Assembly (NCBI GenBank): GCA_037042185.1
Contig: JAXQJY010000029.1
Span: 1,922,001 to 1,986,000 of the forward strand
Direction: 5' to 3'
Length of the DNA: 64,000 bases
Source of the DNA: Sordariomycetes sp. S80-01Y
Taxonomy: Eukaryota; Ascomycota; Sordariomycetes
Under the pieces are notes generated by a model, which saw nothing but the letters and a program-made list of their open reading frames with translations, did no database searches and was not told the origin of the DNA. A program made the translations under genes and the position numbers. Every line of letters begins with the position of its first letter. Position 1 is the first letter of the stretch. Of the stretch, positions 12,675 through 24,367 are shown piece by piece.

Positions 12675-14281
12675 TTACTCCCTCTCCGCAAAAGCCACAC
12701 TCCGCGGCAGACGGAAGCTGACGCAAAACATTAGCTTGTTTGGCGCAACGTCCCTCACCTCGTGGAAGCTTGCTTGCCCCTCGATTGACCCGTCGCCCTC
12801 CTTCAGGAGCAGGCCGATCTCCTTCTCTATGCGCTCCAAAACGCTCTGTACTGACTCCGGTCCATTAGGCTTCGGTGCGAAGCAATGAACGTGTATCATC
12901 GGCAACTGGTGCTTGCCCTCCTCATTAGAATCCGCTGAGCTGAAGAGGTGCTCGTTGCCATGGTACAGCCCGCGGAAGTTGTGCAAGAACTCAATCGCTG
13001 AAGCGGGGAGATTCATAACAAAGTGCGACACTGTCGGGGGCACGAAGACCTTGCGCGGCTCGGGACGCGGCTGATTTCGCGATATTTTGCCGGCAGGGTA
13101 GACTCTCGCAAAGTCCCCCTTTTTCGAAGCTTCGAGGACCATTTCAGTCGCTTCGCGGATGAACTCGTGTCCATCGTGGTTGAAGGGCTTCACAAAGTCT
13201 CCGACCTATGGTCCCTGTTAGCCACCGTGTTTCCCGTCTTCTTTGGAGTTGATACGCACCTTGTTCCTCCTCACTGCCTTCTCCATATATCCAAAACTCT
13301 CTGGGTTCTTGTCGTTGGCCCAAACAAACACGCCGCCCTTTCCAGCAGGCACTGCAAACGGCCCAATGCCTGCCATAACGTCGACTACGACCTCTCCCTC
13401 CCTAAACAGCCCAACCACCCTCTCGTGCTCCGTATTTAACTTGGAGTTGAAGTACACCTTACCGTAGTCAAAGTCAAACACGCAGCCCAGGTGCTTGATC
13501 TCGACGTTCAAGTCATCCGGCCCGGCGAGACACTCGTAGCTAAATGTCCGGAACTCGTTCGACGCGCCCACGTCGTCGATCTTGTTGATGACGGTGGTAA
13601 GATGTGCGTTCTTGTCGAGGATGACGTTCGCAATGAGGGTCTTGTAGGGCAGATAGGCTTCGCGCAGGTTGAGATGGGCAATGTGACCGACCGTGTTGAA
13701 GCCGGTGGGGATTTCGTACTGGAGATCCTCTGGGAGCACGCACTTCATGATGTCCACTAAGAGGCCATCAGCCTCTACGATCTGTAATGGGGGTGGGGGC
13801 TTACGGTAGTTCCAGTGCGAATAGTCCAGGGGCACATCGTAAGGAATAAGGCTCACGTCCCCGGCCTCCTTTGCCTCCTTCAACGCCTTGCTCCATGTCC
13901 CCTCGATCTCAGGCTTGACCTTCGGATCCAAGATCAAAACCTTCTGTCCCTTTCCAGCCAGTTCCTCGTCGGGATGCGGGACGATGGGTCTTGTCTTCTC
14001 ATGTCGGAACACCTCATTCGTCTTATCCAGCACCTTGGCGTACTTGCTCAGCAGGCTGTTACCCCGCGGAACCGCAGCTGCAGTCTTGACGACGCGGTCG
14101 AACAAGCTCTTGTCCAGGGTCTTGGCTCCCGCGTTGAACGCTGAGCGCAGAGCAGGAGTTGGCCTGAAGAGCGCGTGCATGTCTGTGTGAGGGGTGACTG
14201 GGTCGTCCTGCTCAGCAATGTTAGAATCTGGCTTCCGGGAGTTGGCAAGATGATGCGAAGCGGGGAGGAACTCACAGCCAT
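12675..14281 (-). CDS. trm5: tRNA (guanine37-N1)-methyltransferase Trm5
   Basis: Four exons on the minus strand: 14276-14281, 13805-14207, 13260-13756 and 12675-13205, giving about 478 residues. The first exon encodes only Met-Ala; splicing it gives MADDPVTPHTDMHALFRPTP in frame. The protein shows GFNTVGHIAHLNLREAYLPY, the signature of the Trm5/TYW2 family, then the SAM-binding motif VVVDVMAGIGPFAVPAGKGG and the late motif HFVMNLPASAIEFL. It methylates N1 of G37 next to the anticodon, preventing frameshifting, in cytosol/nucleus and mitochondria. Intron 2 (13757-13804) is 48 bp with no stop, so a naive ORF reads through it; removing it gives HWNYLDIMKCVLPEDL, which fits the family. A start at 14180 in exon 2 is an alternative that would skip the tiny exon. 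Confidence 0.9.
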
Positions 14282-15072
14282 GGTGAGGTTAGCACAAAAG
14301 GGGGGCTTGACGGAGCTGGGTGAGTGAGAGAGCTTGGACGGGACTTTTTTTCGGTGACATGGGTTTAAAGTGTGGCAGCGTGTGGGGATCATGGTCTGGC
14401 GCGTCGCGACACGGGCCGTCACGTGGCTCCCGCCTGCGTCGTCTTTAGCTACGCGACTTGGCATTGCCGCCTCGTTTTAAAGCGTATATTCTTTTCATAT
14501 CCATGGTGGATGTTCCAAATATAAGTGACCTCGAGTTCGCCATTTGTCTCTTGGCGACCGCAGCCACAGTCTAGAACCCTGCATTGGCATTGACACAGGA
14601 GAGGAACGGCATAGGCTGTCGCAAGTGTTTGAAGTTGCAAGTGGTAATCCTGTTGTTTCTATAGCCACGCTTCCAATAGATCTTGAGAACATCCCTCAAT
14701 CTATGCAAACTATACCTGAGCCCCAACATCCCTTCCCCTTAAAACCCAATGCTCGAAACAAAGCACAACCTGAACCCCGTGCCATGCTCAATCGTCCGCG
14801 CACCTGTAAAGCAACGATTCGGAATTATGTAAGTCAAACGCGTAGTGTCTCTGCTCCTGTATCTTTAGCCGCAAAGTCGTATCCTTCTATCATGGGCCTC
14901 TGTTGTGTGCTGGCTGCGGCATCCGCATGCTGTAAGTGGTGTGTGGTGTCGCGGGGGACACTGTGGTTGTGCCAGGGTATCATTGGATTATCAAAACTCA
15001 TTCGCCGTTTTCGTCGTGTGTTTATGTGTGGGTGGGTGTTTGTTCGTGTGCTTTCAAGGGTCGCTGGTCGGT
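14282..15072. other. Intergenic region between Trm5 and the WD40 gene
   Basis: This stretch holds the Trm5 promoter and the 3' end of the WD40 gene, both on the minus strand. I see no gene; plus-strand ORFs here run on into the antisense of the WD40 gene and look non-coding. Confidence 0.6.
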
Positions 15073-17302
15073 TTAGAAAATGGGGACGTGCTCAATTCGT
15101 GTCGACTTGTAGCTACCCAGCGTCGCTCGTTCGAACTGAACAAGACCTCCTCTGTGGGGATCGCTGACGAGCACATTGAGCTCATGGCCCTCATCGGCGA
15201 AGGAAATGCCTCCGATCTCGCCGAAAAGATCGAGCGTCTGCTTTCTCTGGAAGGCTTTGGGATGACCGCGGTCATCAAGAGCGTTCGGGTCTCCCCGTTT
15301 CGCATCGAAGATGTTGATATAATCAGCTTCTTCAGCCGAGACCAGCACCTCTGGGCCACTGCCAACAGGCGAAAATTTCAGATTGCGGACGCCTGCCATG
15401 TCGCACCAGACGCTCACTGGCGTCGGGTTGCGGTTGATGTTGGTCCATTTCCGCGCGTCCCAGATCTTGACGCTCTTGTCTTGAAAGCCCGTGGCTACTG
15501 TGAAGCCATCATCTGACCAGTCACACGAGAACCCGTAATCCTTGTGTCCTGACAGTTCGACTTCTGTTTCACCAGTTTCGACATTGGTGATGGCAACGTC
15601 TCTTGAATCACCGACGAGGACTCGCAAACGCCTGTCTGGGGAGACGGCAGAGCAATTCAAGGGGAAGTGGTACATGAAGTCTGAGATGAACTCTTCCGTC
15701 TCCACGTCTAACACTCGGAAACCCTTGTCGTTGCTAGAAATTGCGGCCACTGGAGAGTTGGAACCGCGCTGGGTATGCACTTGCAAGTGATTCGTAATAC
15801 CGGCCTGAGGATTTGTGATGCTTCCCTCTGACTGCTTCTTGAGGCTCTGAGCGTGCGTGGATTTGATGATGTAATCTCCTCCAAAAGTTCCAGCTACCAA
15901 CACATCGCAGGCAGCATCGAGTGTTGTGATGGTCCGGTTGAGAGCCGAGAACTCTCCGAGGTCGATTGCTAGCTCAGTCTTCTTGGTAAGCGGGTTGAGG
16001 CGATAGACGCCCTTCGAAGTAGGGTAGAAAGCCTGAACTCGAGAGGGGGTTGCCAAAACGCTGCGCAGTTGGAAATGCGACAAGTTGACATCGGGCCGGA
16101 GGATAGTCTTTCGAAACCGGAAATAGTCCTCTGAGTTGTTTACCCACGTCTCTGGTCTATCCTTCTATGGTCGAATTAGTACGCTATGGCGGGTCTTCTG
16201 GGCGCCAGAGGATACTTACGGTCCATTTATCAGAGTCCTTCATGTTCACGTAGTTTTTGTAGACCTTCCGACGATGTGTCCTGGCTGCCGTGCGAGGGAT
16301 TTCCATTGCTACCCAGTTCATGCCTTGGATATCGCAGAAATCACCCGAGAGATCATTGTAGGTGACCTCGTCGAAAGTTCTCCTGGATTGTAGATGGATC
16401 TGGTGGATGTTGGGCACGGGGTTCCGGGGGGGCTCCATGTGTGCCCACCTTCGCAGGAAGTCGATGAGCCCAACGTTCTCAGAGCCCAGTATCATGTAGT
16501 TGGTGCTGCTGGGCATTAAAGGTGGCAGACCCTCCAAGCCTGGAGGAGGCGGCGGAGTCGCAAGATGCGGTGCGAGAATGTCGTTGAATCCCGCAAGGTT
16601 GGGCGTGTATGTTTCAGTGGTGGTAGGGGCCATGATGCCAAACGGCAGCGCGGGCGGATAGCCGTTCTCTCCCAGCTCGGCGCTGGAAGTTGGGTCAGGG
16701 GGCAGCTGCACCGTCTCGCCAGGGTCGCCAAAACTTGCGTATTGCCCAGGTGGAGAGAAGTTCAGGTCGAGGTGCTGAACAGACCAGTCTGCTTGGTGGA
16801 TTTCGTCCGCGGAAGACTGGTCGTTAAGGCTCACGCCCCCTCCTTCTTCGTCGCTTGTTGTACTATCGTATGCGGCGTTGGTTGAAAGTGATGAAGTGGG
16901 TGCCAGCTGCAACCCGAAGGGTAGAACTGGACTGTAAGGGTTGTCGTTGTGGTGTAGATAGTCGAGCCAGGGAGTGCTGCCGTCACTTGTGGGTTCGTCA
17001 ATCATAGGAATATCGTCATCTTCTGTGAAGAAGTTATGCCCCAGCGAAGACCCCCCTCCAAGCTCGTGTTCGCTGTCGTTGTAGCTCGCGAGGTCTTCGC
17101 TCCCAGCGCGGGTGTGTCCATCAAGGGCCTCGCTCTCACTACTTGCAGCTACGTCGACATCGACATTATCGGCCGCGGGTTGCAAAGGTTCGGGATCGTG
17201 GAGGACCTGAAAGTCCTCATCCTGAGGTGTCGACTGGTTGCCGTCTGGATGTCGGTCTCCTAGTAGAGACGATGTCGACCTCTGGCGCTTTTTGGGCGGC
17301 AT
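15073..17302 (-). CDS. WD40-repeat protein with long acidic N-terminal region
   Basis: Exons 16220-17302 and 15073-16164; the 55 bp intron has GTAAGT, a TACTAAT branch and an ATAG acceptor, giving 724 residues. The first 250-270 residues are acidic and Ser/Pro-rich and probably disordered, after a basic start (MPPKKRQRS) that could serve as a nuclear signal. Residues about 280-724 look like a beta-propeller: DKSVKIWDARKW and SGHKDYGFSCDWSDDGFTVA are clear WD repeats, with NSEDYFRFRKTIL just after the splice. This resembles a widespread but poorly described ascomycete WD protein family; I cannot assign a function. WD40 proteins usually act as scaffolds. The splice is convincing because it restores one long frame. 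Confidence 0.8.
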
Positions 17303-20300
17303 GGTCAGAAAGTCAACCCATATATGAGTGCTCCCCTGGGCATGCTGCGGAAAAAAAGGTCCTCGGACCTCTCCCGTGCATGAGACTGTATCGTGTGCAA
17401 CCTAGTGGCAGACGGCGTCTGACCCGCAAACAAATCGTTGCCCTTGAGCAATGCTCACGCTCGCGCGTTTCCTTGGGGAGTAGCCGTAAGCGGAGTGCGG
17501 AAATCGCCGCTTGTCACTCCCTTGCACCCTTATTGGTTTGCAACGGATCGCGATCCGGTCGGGTCGCAGGGTCGGGTGGAATCGAGTCTCGTCGGCTTTG
17601 CTTTTTCCTTCAGCTGGACCTCGCGTGCGGCTCCAGGGCTGGACTGTCGGCTAGGTTACGTTGACGATGCGTCGGGGTGCGGGAGTTGGATGCGACACGA
17701 AAACAGATGGAATCTGCTGGGTATGCGCGAGAGTGGCGAGGTCGAAGCGGGCATAAGAGGGGGTGAGAGCCAGCAGCCAGAAAGCTGTCGTCTGGAGCTT
17801 CCTGCGATATTTCTTTTGTCGCTTGCGGGTGCAAAGGAACCGAGTCGAGCAGCGCGAGTTGGTTGGGCGAGAGGTCGATGGTGGGCTTGGAGCGGCGGAT
17901 CGACGCTGGGGGCTATCCTATTTCGGGCGACCCGCTGGAGCCACTGGCACTGGCACTGCACTGGCGCTAGGCTGAGGGCCCTGGGTTGCGGTAGCGAGTA
18001 GCTTGACAGCCTGAGGGGACGGAAGTCGGGAAAGTAAGACTTGCAACTTTTAGTCTACTGCATAAGGTACTTGGTAGTCGCCGCCTTGAAGGGAGCGGAA
18101 CCTGAAAGCGAGCGACGGGAGAGAAGCAAGATCGGGGTGGAATTGACTTTTGAGGTGCAACGTGGGACAAGTTGAAAGGGCAGCCCATTTCGGCCGAGGC
18201 ACCCTCACCCTCGCCCTCACCCCTCGCCCTCAGGCTCACCACCCTGCACCCGCACCCGCACCCGCACACGCACCGTCAGGTATTGGACTCAGCTTCCAGG
18301 TTCCAATTGTCAGGCTCCCCGAAGTTGCTCACTGGTTCACTGGGGCTCACGCCGGCACACTGGCAGCCACTTAAGTGCGCTGTAGGTAGTGCACTGAGCG
18401 GTGCTGCAGGTGCTGCCTGGAGGTCATGGGAAGCCAAAGATTCCCAATGTCGACGACTCAGGCTGGGAGGCTCTGCCTCATCCTCCACTTTCGGCAACTG
18501 GATCTTCATGAAGACTGAGTTGATTACATCACTCTTGCTTTCTTCTTTCCGAGGCCAACGATGTAACTCGTCGACTTAATATCCGCTACGAATCGTTGCC
18601 GACCATCACTCAACATCGTCACTCAAATGAGGCACGCACCTTTTTTCGCGTCAGTCCCGGCTCCGATCTCAACAGCGTCGTCACAGGGCACGGACGAGTC
18701 AGCACCCAGCAGAAGAGGACCCCCCAAGGCGCATCTCCATCTGCTTTGGGCCACACGCGCTGCCTCGTGCCCCAAGGAGCCCCAACTAGACCATCATGCT
18801 GCCTTGCCCCTCGTGACACCAGGCCCGCCTCGCGCGTCTTCCCTGACCGCTGCTGCTGTCTACCTGGGTACTTCCCGTCGTCGGCGCCAGACGAGGTCTT
18901 CACTGGACCGCGACCTCTACAGTAGAGAGCGCCGGATATGATGGTTGATGGGTGGCTCGAGGTGGAAGCATGCCCTCGTGGCAGCTGAGGCGGGGGTACT
19001 TACGACGCCATCTTTGGACACGACGGTGCTCGTGCATGAAGCGAGGTGTGCCGCCCTGTCGGTCACGCCCGAGCTGTGCTGTGTCTGTGTCTCCCGGCCC
19101 GTCCTGAGGCGTCTGCGTGACCAGTACCGATTCGACGACTCGTAAAGACTGGTATCTCTCTGGCTTTGAGCTTCGAGACATACCCATACGGATACTCCTA
19201 GGACGATGCTCTGCCGTCCCCAGGATTTCACTCGCCATTGCCAGCCGCGAAAGACTGGCCGCCTGCCGGATGTGATGTATCATCTTGTCCCAGCCCCCAT
19301 CTCATCCTCCTACCTCGAGACCAGCCGGCTTCTTCCCCCTCCCTCCGTCCCACCGCTATAGAGGTTGGAAGCAAGAGAGATGAGCCCGACGGCAGCATGC
19401 ATGCGGTCTCGAGAGTGTCTTGGCCAACTCACCCTGGCTCCCCTACCTCGACCCTTCCCGTCCTCCCGCTCTGGGCCGTCCCGCCATGGACCCAGCCGTT
19501 TAGAGTAACTGTTATTGCAGATTCACAGCTGGGCACTACCCTTCCTGCCATACACTCGAAGCAGCCAATGTTTACGAGAGCGCTGGAACTGGTCTGCCTT
19601 ACGCCACCTCGGGCCTTCTCGACAGTGCGCCTATACCTTGATCGACAAGGGGCGAACGGGTGCGTGCATGTTGATGATCCTTACACTTCGTGCTCGAACC
19701 CGAGAGAAGATGGCTCAATGGTAGTGCGCTCGCGGCAGAAACATGTCGACCTTTTTCGTATTCACAGCCGGTGAGGCAGAGTCGAGAGTCGCATGTGTTG
19801 TCGTCGCCTCCTTGAGCCAGGTGTTGAACATCAATCCCTTCTAGCAAGGTCACCCGTACACTGACGCGCCCAGCCTGCAAGATGAAAGATTTATGTTGAA
19901 GCATGTTTCAGGGACGCAGTTTGCGTTCTGTTTCATGCGCAAAACCCAGCACAAAAAGCAATTCTCCCCCCAAATGCTGAATCCTCATCACACCAAAGTC
20001 GCCAACACAGCGCTTAGCACTGGACTGCTTGCCACCCCCCGGCCCCCATGCCGCGCAGCACACTCTCTGCCCGTTACTTGTCACATTATAGTGCGCGTAA
20101 GAGAAGCAGCTGCTCTGGGAAATCTCCGGGGTCCATCCTCGCTGCTCGGCAGACTTGCCCGCGCGGAAGTCGTCCGAGCCTCGTCTGGGAGGGCTGACCG
20201 TCTACATCCAGCCACAAGCTGCAGGTTTGAACACTTGGGGTGAGCAAGTGCTCATATTACGGATGATGTGCTCCGAGATCTCGTTCCGACAGAGATGTGT

Positions 20301-20422
20301 GGATTTGCATGTTTTCATTCACCGTCCCTCGTCAATGTCTACGGAATCCATTTACCGCTCAGCTACACCATATCTCCCCTCCCGATCCCTTTACAAAAAC
20401 TACTTCTATTTCTCGTCGTGTC
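17303..20422. other. 3.1 kb gene-free region
   Basis: This is upstream of the WD40 gene and downstream of ThrRS, both on the minus strand. No ORF shows a recognisable domain or a convincing splice pattern. It contains the C-rich tracts at 18201-18276 and CACTGG-type simple repeats near 17941-17966. A non-coding RNA or long leader is possible but not visible. Confidence 0.5.
18201..18276 (-). repeat. Two G-quadruplex-prone tracts
   Basis: On the plus strand this is C-rich: CCCTCACCCTCGCCCTCACC and then repeated CCCGCA units. The minus strand therefore carries five G-runs with three-base loops (about 18201-18232) followed by four more (about 18243-18268). The tract lies about 0.9 kb upstream of the WD40 gene on its coding strand, where it could affect transcription. 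Confidence 0.6.
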
Positions 20423-22756
20423 TCAGATTTTGTTCTCTAGTTGCCTGTCATCCCTGAGCTTGACGAGCTTCTCGAGAGCCTGGTCGAGAGGGAGGGGCTC
20501 GCCCTTGGACTGCGTGCTCTGGTCGTCACGGTTGCGGATGTTGACGGTGCGCGATGTCTGCTCCTCGGCACCAACAACTGCATACTCATTAGCACTTCGG
20601 TTCTCCCTGCATATCAAACAATGTCTTGACTCACCAAAAATAAAGTTGTACTGATCCAGCTGGCCCGTGCGGATCTTCTTCTGGAAAGTATTCGTGCTCG
20701 TATCTACGTCGATAAACAGACCCTTCTCGGCATAAATCTTCTGCACCTCGTGCGCGTAGTCGTTCACATTGGGCATGACGGGCACGACCAGAATCTGCCT
20801 CGGGCTCAGCCAGAACGGCCACTTTCCGCCAAAGTGCTCCGTAAGGATACCAATCATTCGCTCAAACGATCCCAACACAGCGCGGTGGATCATGACAGGA
20901 CGAGCATAGCCGGCCGGCAGAGGGTTGGGGTCGTTGGGATCAGCCTCGGGGATGGTCTCGTCCTTGGACGCTACGTAGCGCAGATTGAAGCGCTTGGGGA
21001 GATTGAAGTCGAGCTGGATGGTACCGCACTGGAATTCGCGCTTCAGGGCGTCGTAGACTGTGATGTCGATCTTGGGGCCGTAGAAGGCGCCATCTCCGGG
21101 GTTCTCTTCCCATTTGCTGTCAATCTTTTGAACGAAGTTGTCAAGGGCACCGCGGAGCTTGTCCTCGGCCATGTCCCAGATTGCGACATCTCCGATAAAC
21201 TTCTCTGGACGGGTGGAGAGCTTGAGCTTGAAAGAGAAGCCGAAGAGGCCATATACGGCGTAGAGGAAATCGAAGCACGCCTCAATCTCCTCTTGGATCT
21301 GCTGTACGGTACAGAAGATGTGCGCGTCGTCTTGCTGGAAGCGACGTACACGGGTGAGACCGGACAGGGCACCAGAGAACTCATTGCGGTGCAGGGTACC
21401 AAAGTCTGCCATCCTCCACGGAAGATCCTTGTAGGTCATGTCGGAGTGAGCAAAGATCTTGCAGTGGCCTGGGCAGTTCATGGGCTTGAGACCGAACTTC
21501 TCCTTCTCAACCTCGAAGGTAAACATGTTCTCGGCGTAGTGACCCCAGTGACCAGAGGTCTTCCACAGATCCGACTTGTACATGTTTGGAGACATAACTT
21601 CTTGGAAGCCTCGTTTCCTGTACTGCTCCTGCATCAGAGCCATGAGGGTGTTGTAGATGCGAGTGCCGTGCGGCAGCCAAAAGGTAGATCCCGGAGATAC
21701 CTCGTCGAAGAAGAAGAGTTTCTGATCTTGACCGATCTTACGGTGATTGCGCTTAGCGGCTTCTGCAAGGAATGTCTTGTACTCTTCCAAGGCCTTCTTG
21801 TCGGGGAAGGAGATGCCGGAAACACGCTGGACGGACTCGTTGGCGCTGTTGCCGAGCCAGTACGCCGCGGAGTTCCTCAGGACCGAGAAAGCCTTGATGT
21901 TGCCGGTGTGAGGAACGTGAGGTCCGCGACACAAGTCGATAAGGGGGCCGCAGCGGTAGACCGTGGACTTGGTACCGTCGGGCACGCGCTGGTTGATGAA
22001 GTAGATCTTGTACTTGCTGTAACGGAACATCTCCAGAAGCTCGTCCTTTGTCATCTCTAGACGCTCAAAGGGCTGCTTTTCCTTGATGATGGAGTTGGAA
22101 AGCTGCTCCAGAGCCTTCTTGTCCTCATCCGCGACCTGCTTGTCCTCCATGTTGGCCATGTCGTAGTAGAAGCCCGGAGGTTCGGTAGTGGGAGGACCAT
22201 TGCACAGGTAACACCCAAATCGCCTCTCGCACGCCTCGCCGAGAACGTGCGCGGAAGAATGCCAGAAGACCTTCTTCGCTTCCGTGTTCTCAAAGTCTAG
22301 CAGCTCGAGTTTGCAGCTCTTCTCCAAGGGGCGCGTGAGATCCCACAGCTCGCCATCCACAAGCGAGATCACGGTGCGTTCGAACAGAGACTTGGAGATA
22401 TCCCTAGCGATGCCTCCAGGAGTGGTCTCCCACGACTTTCCCTGGACCTCCTTGCCATTGGGCATCGAGACGGTGATGTCCTCGCGTGGCTTCTCGGCGA
22501 GCTCGGCATCGGTGCGGGCTTTGATCTTGTTGAAGAGGTCGAGACGGTGCTGGATGAACTCGGGGAGAGTAGGCAGCTAGATAGGCATTAGCGAAGTTTT
22601 CGTCATTGGCAATGAAGAACTAACCTCGAGCGACACCTTTGCGGGCTTGGCCTTGCCCTCCTTTGCAGGCTTCTCCTTCTTCTCTTTTGGGCGCGAAGGC
22701 AGCTCCTGGGCGGGAGCGCCCTCCAACGGCTTGGTAGAATCGGCGGCCTCGGACAT
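20423..22756 (-). CDS. ths1: Threonyl-tRNA synthetase
   Basis: Three exons on the minus strand: 22625-22756, 20635-22576 and 20423-20577, giving 742 residues, close to yeast Ths1 (734). The order is a Lys-rich N-terminal extension, a TGS domain (about 75-140), the editing domain starting near [13 protein letters not shown], and the class II core with the MNCPGHC motif near residue 410, [18 protein letters not shown] and the motif 3 region [11 protein letters not shown]. The C-terminal anticodon-binding domain follows. The enzyme charges tRNA-Thr and clears mischarged Ser. The first intron is 48 bp; the second (20578-20634) is 57 bp without a stop, and its removal gives [19 protein letters not shown], the family sequence. 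With no strong presequence the protein is probably mainly cytosolic. Confidence 0.95.
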
Positions 22757-23231
22757 CTTGGTATCTGGTCGTCGAGGGTGGTGTCAATCGTTCGGGTTGC
22801 GATCGAAAAGTTGGGAGGTGGGCGGCGATGCTTCGAGGGGGATGGAGGGGCACACGGAGTGGGGTTGAGTCACGTCCTCGTACTGCTAAGAAATCTCAGG
22901 GTCCGATCGGCACATCAGAAACTCACTGCATCGATTGCAACACGAAGGGGTTTCAGTCGGCACTGGCCAATCGAGTAGTGTGTCCGAAGTCCTCCGGACG
23001 GATCGAAAAGTCCCATGATATCGCATCGCAGCTACGTAGTTCACGAGAGATCGGCGTCTTACGGCCACCTCCCTTCACACCCGACGTCCAGTTGCGAACC
23101 TATTGCCATACGCCAACCAAAGCCAGTATCAACCACCATTTAAAACGCCGAGGGGTATCATCTCAATCCCATGTAAACACCAAATCCCAGCCCAAAGCTT
23201 CTTTCCTGGAAGCCAGGGTCATCCTTCCCTT
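22757..23231. other. Intergenic, ThrRS promoter
   Basis: This 475 bp separates the start of ThrRS from the 3' end of the Swc6 gene in a minus-strand tandem. No gene is visible. Confidence 0.6.
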
Positions 23232-24040
23232 CTACAGCCCATACCGCGTAACACACTCCTCCCTGTGCGTCTCCAAGCACTCAAGCGCACATACTCTGGT
23301 CCCGCACTTCATGCATCTGACGCGACCCCAATATCCACAGACTTCGCAAAACGTCCTCTTCGGTCTGTCTTCGTTATACGTTCCCCTAGCCTCGAGGTAC
23401 GTCAGAGGAGGGTGCTCCAGCAGTTTCTTGATCTCAGCGTCGGATGGAGGTTCAGGAACGCGGGCCTGCAGCAACGGGTCGTTGTCAGCTGGATGAGGCG
23501 CTGGTTGATCTCGCAAGGGTTCGAGGAGGGACTCGGCAGCAGATTCAGGCATGAGGTTGTCTTCGTCGGCCGCCGTCGATCTATTCACCGCTGCGCGTTT
23601 GCTGTTGGCTGCGATGGCCGCCGCGTGGGCTTCTGCTGCTTGAGATGCAACGAAATCATCCAGATGGTTTGCGAAGGTCTTTTGACTCTGCAAAATCTTC
23701 CTCACAGCTCCAGTCTTTCCCACTAAGCCCACTGTCAGCCTCTATTTCCGTGTCTCTCCAACGTAGACAACTCACTCTTGCTCCCGGCGTGAGCAGGAAC
23801 CGGTATACCGTTGTCCCTATTTCCATCCTTCTCCAAACCCTCGACCTCCTTCCGTATTCTTGCCTCCTGTCTCGCGCTCAAGTCCCCAATGCTCGGTCCC
23901 CCGCCGGGTTGATTTCTAGCTCGCTTGCGGTTCGTGGGCTGAAAGTTGGTGGCCTTCGGTCCAGTGTCGGGGACGTATGCCCAACCTGGCGCAACAGTGT
24001 GCTTGGCGCTGGCAAGTTCAACAACGCCGAAGTTATTCAT
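23232..24040 (-). CDS. vps71: SWR1 chromatin-remodelling subunit Swc6/Vps71, HIT zinc finger
   Basis: Exons 23776-24040 and 23232-23722, about 251 residues. The C-terminus holds an HIT-type zinc finger, with FCEVCGYWGRVRCMKCG and then CALECLETHREEC, placed at the extreme end as in Vps71/Swc6. The central part (AVRKILQSQKTFANHLDDF) is the other conserved block. Family knowledge: Swc6 binds Arp6 within SWR1, which exchanges H2A.Z into nucleosomes in the nucleus. Two candidate acceptors nine bases apart (at 23723 and 23732) are both in frame and would differ by three residues; I chose the distal one because a CTGAC branch site sits too close to the proximal one. The gene is divergent from the small mitochondrial protein gene and shares a 327 bp promoter. 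Confidence 0.85.
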
Positions 24041-24367
24041 GTTGTCAGCTGTTGCATTTGCGCTGTCATAGAAAATAATTATGATTACAGGTACAAGCAG
24101 ACTGCGAGTCGGAAACTCGGGTAGGAAAAGCGCGGCGCGTCACAGCCAGATTCCGCCACCCGTCACTCTGGAGCTCCCCAGAGCTCCAACCTTTTGCACC
24201 AATGAGGGCCCCCCAATTCTTCCCACGATCTCCCGAGCAAGTGACGCCAAAGTCCGGGAAGCATTCCACCACATCCGTCGTTCCCAGCTCTCGCCTCCCT
24301 CCCATAATCTTCCATCGTCACTCGAAACAACAGCGAACGCAGCGATCCCGATAACACAAGATCCAAC
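24041..24367. promoter_or_regulatory. Bidirectional promoter, Swc6 and small mitochondrial gene
   Basis: This 327 bp separates two divergent start codons. There is no clear TATA box. It includes the inverted sequence CTGGAGCTCCCCAGAGCTCC around 24170. Shared regulation of the two genes is an inference from the short distance. Confidence 0.45.

Noticed and set aside
19690-19740. tRNA-like A-box text (TGGCTCAATGGTAGTGCGC)
   Set aside because: No B box downstream at the right distance and no acceptor stem.
20750-22060. 436-codon ORF antisense to ThrRS
   Set aside because: Mirror frame of a highly biased coding exon; the opposite strand encodes an unambiguous ThrRS and the ORF has no domain.
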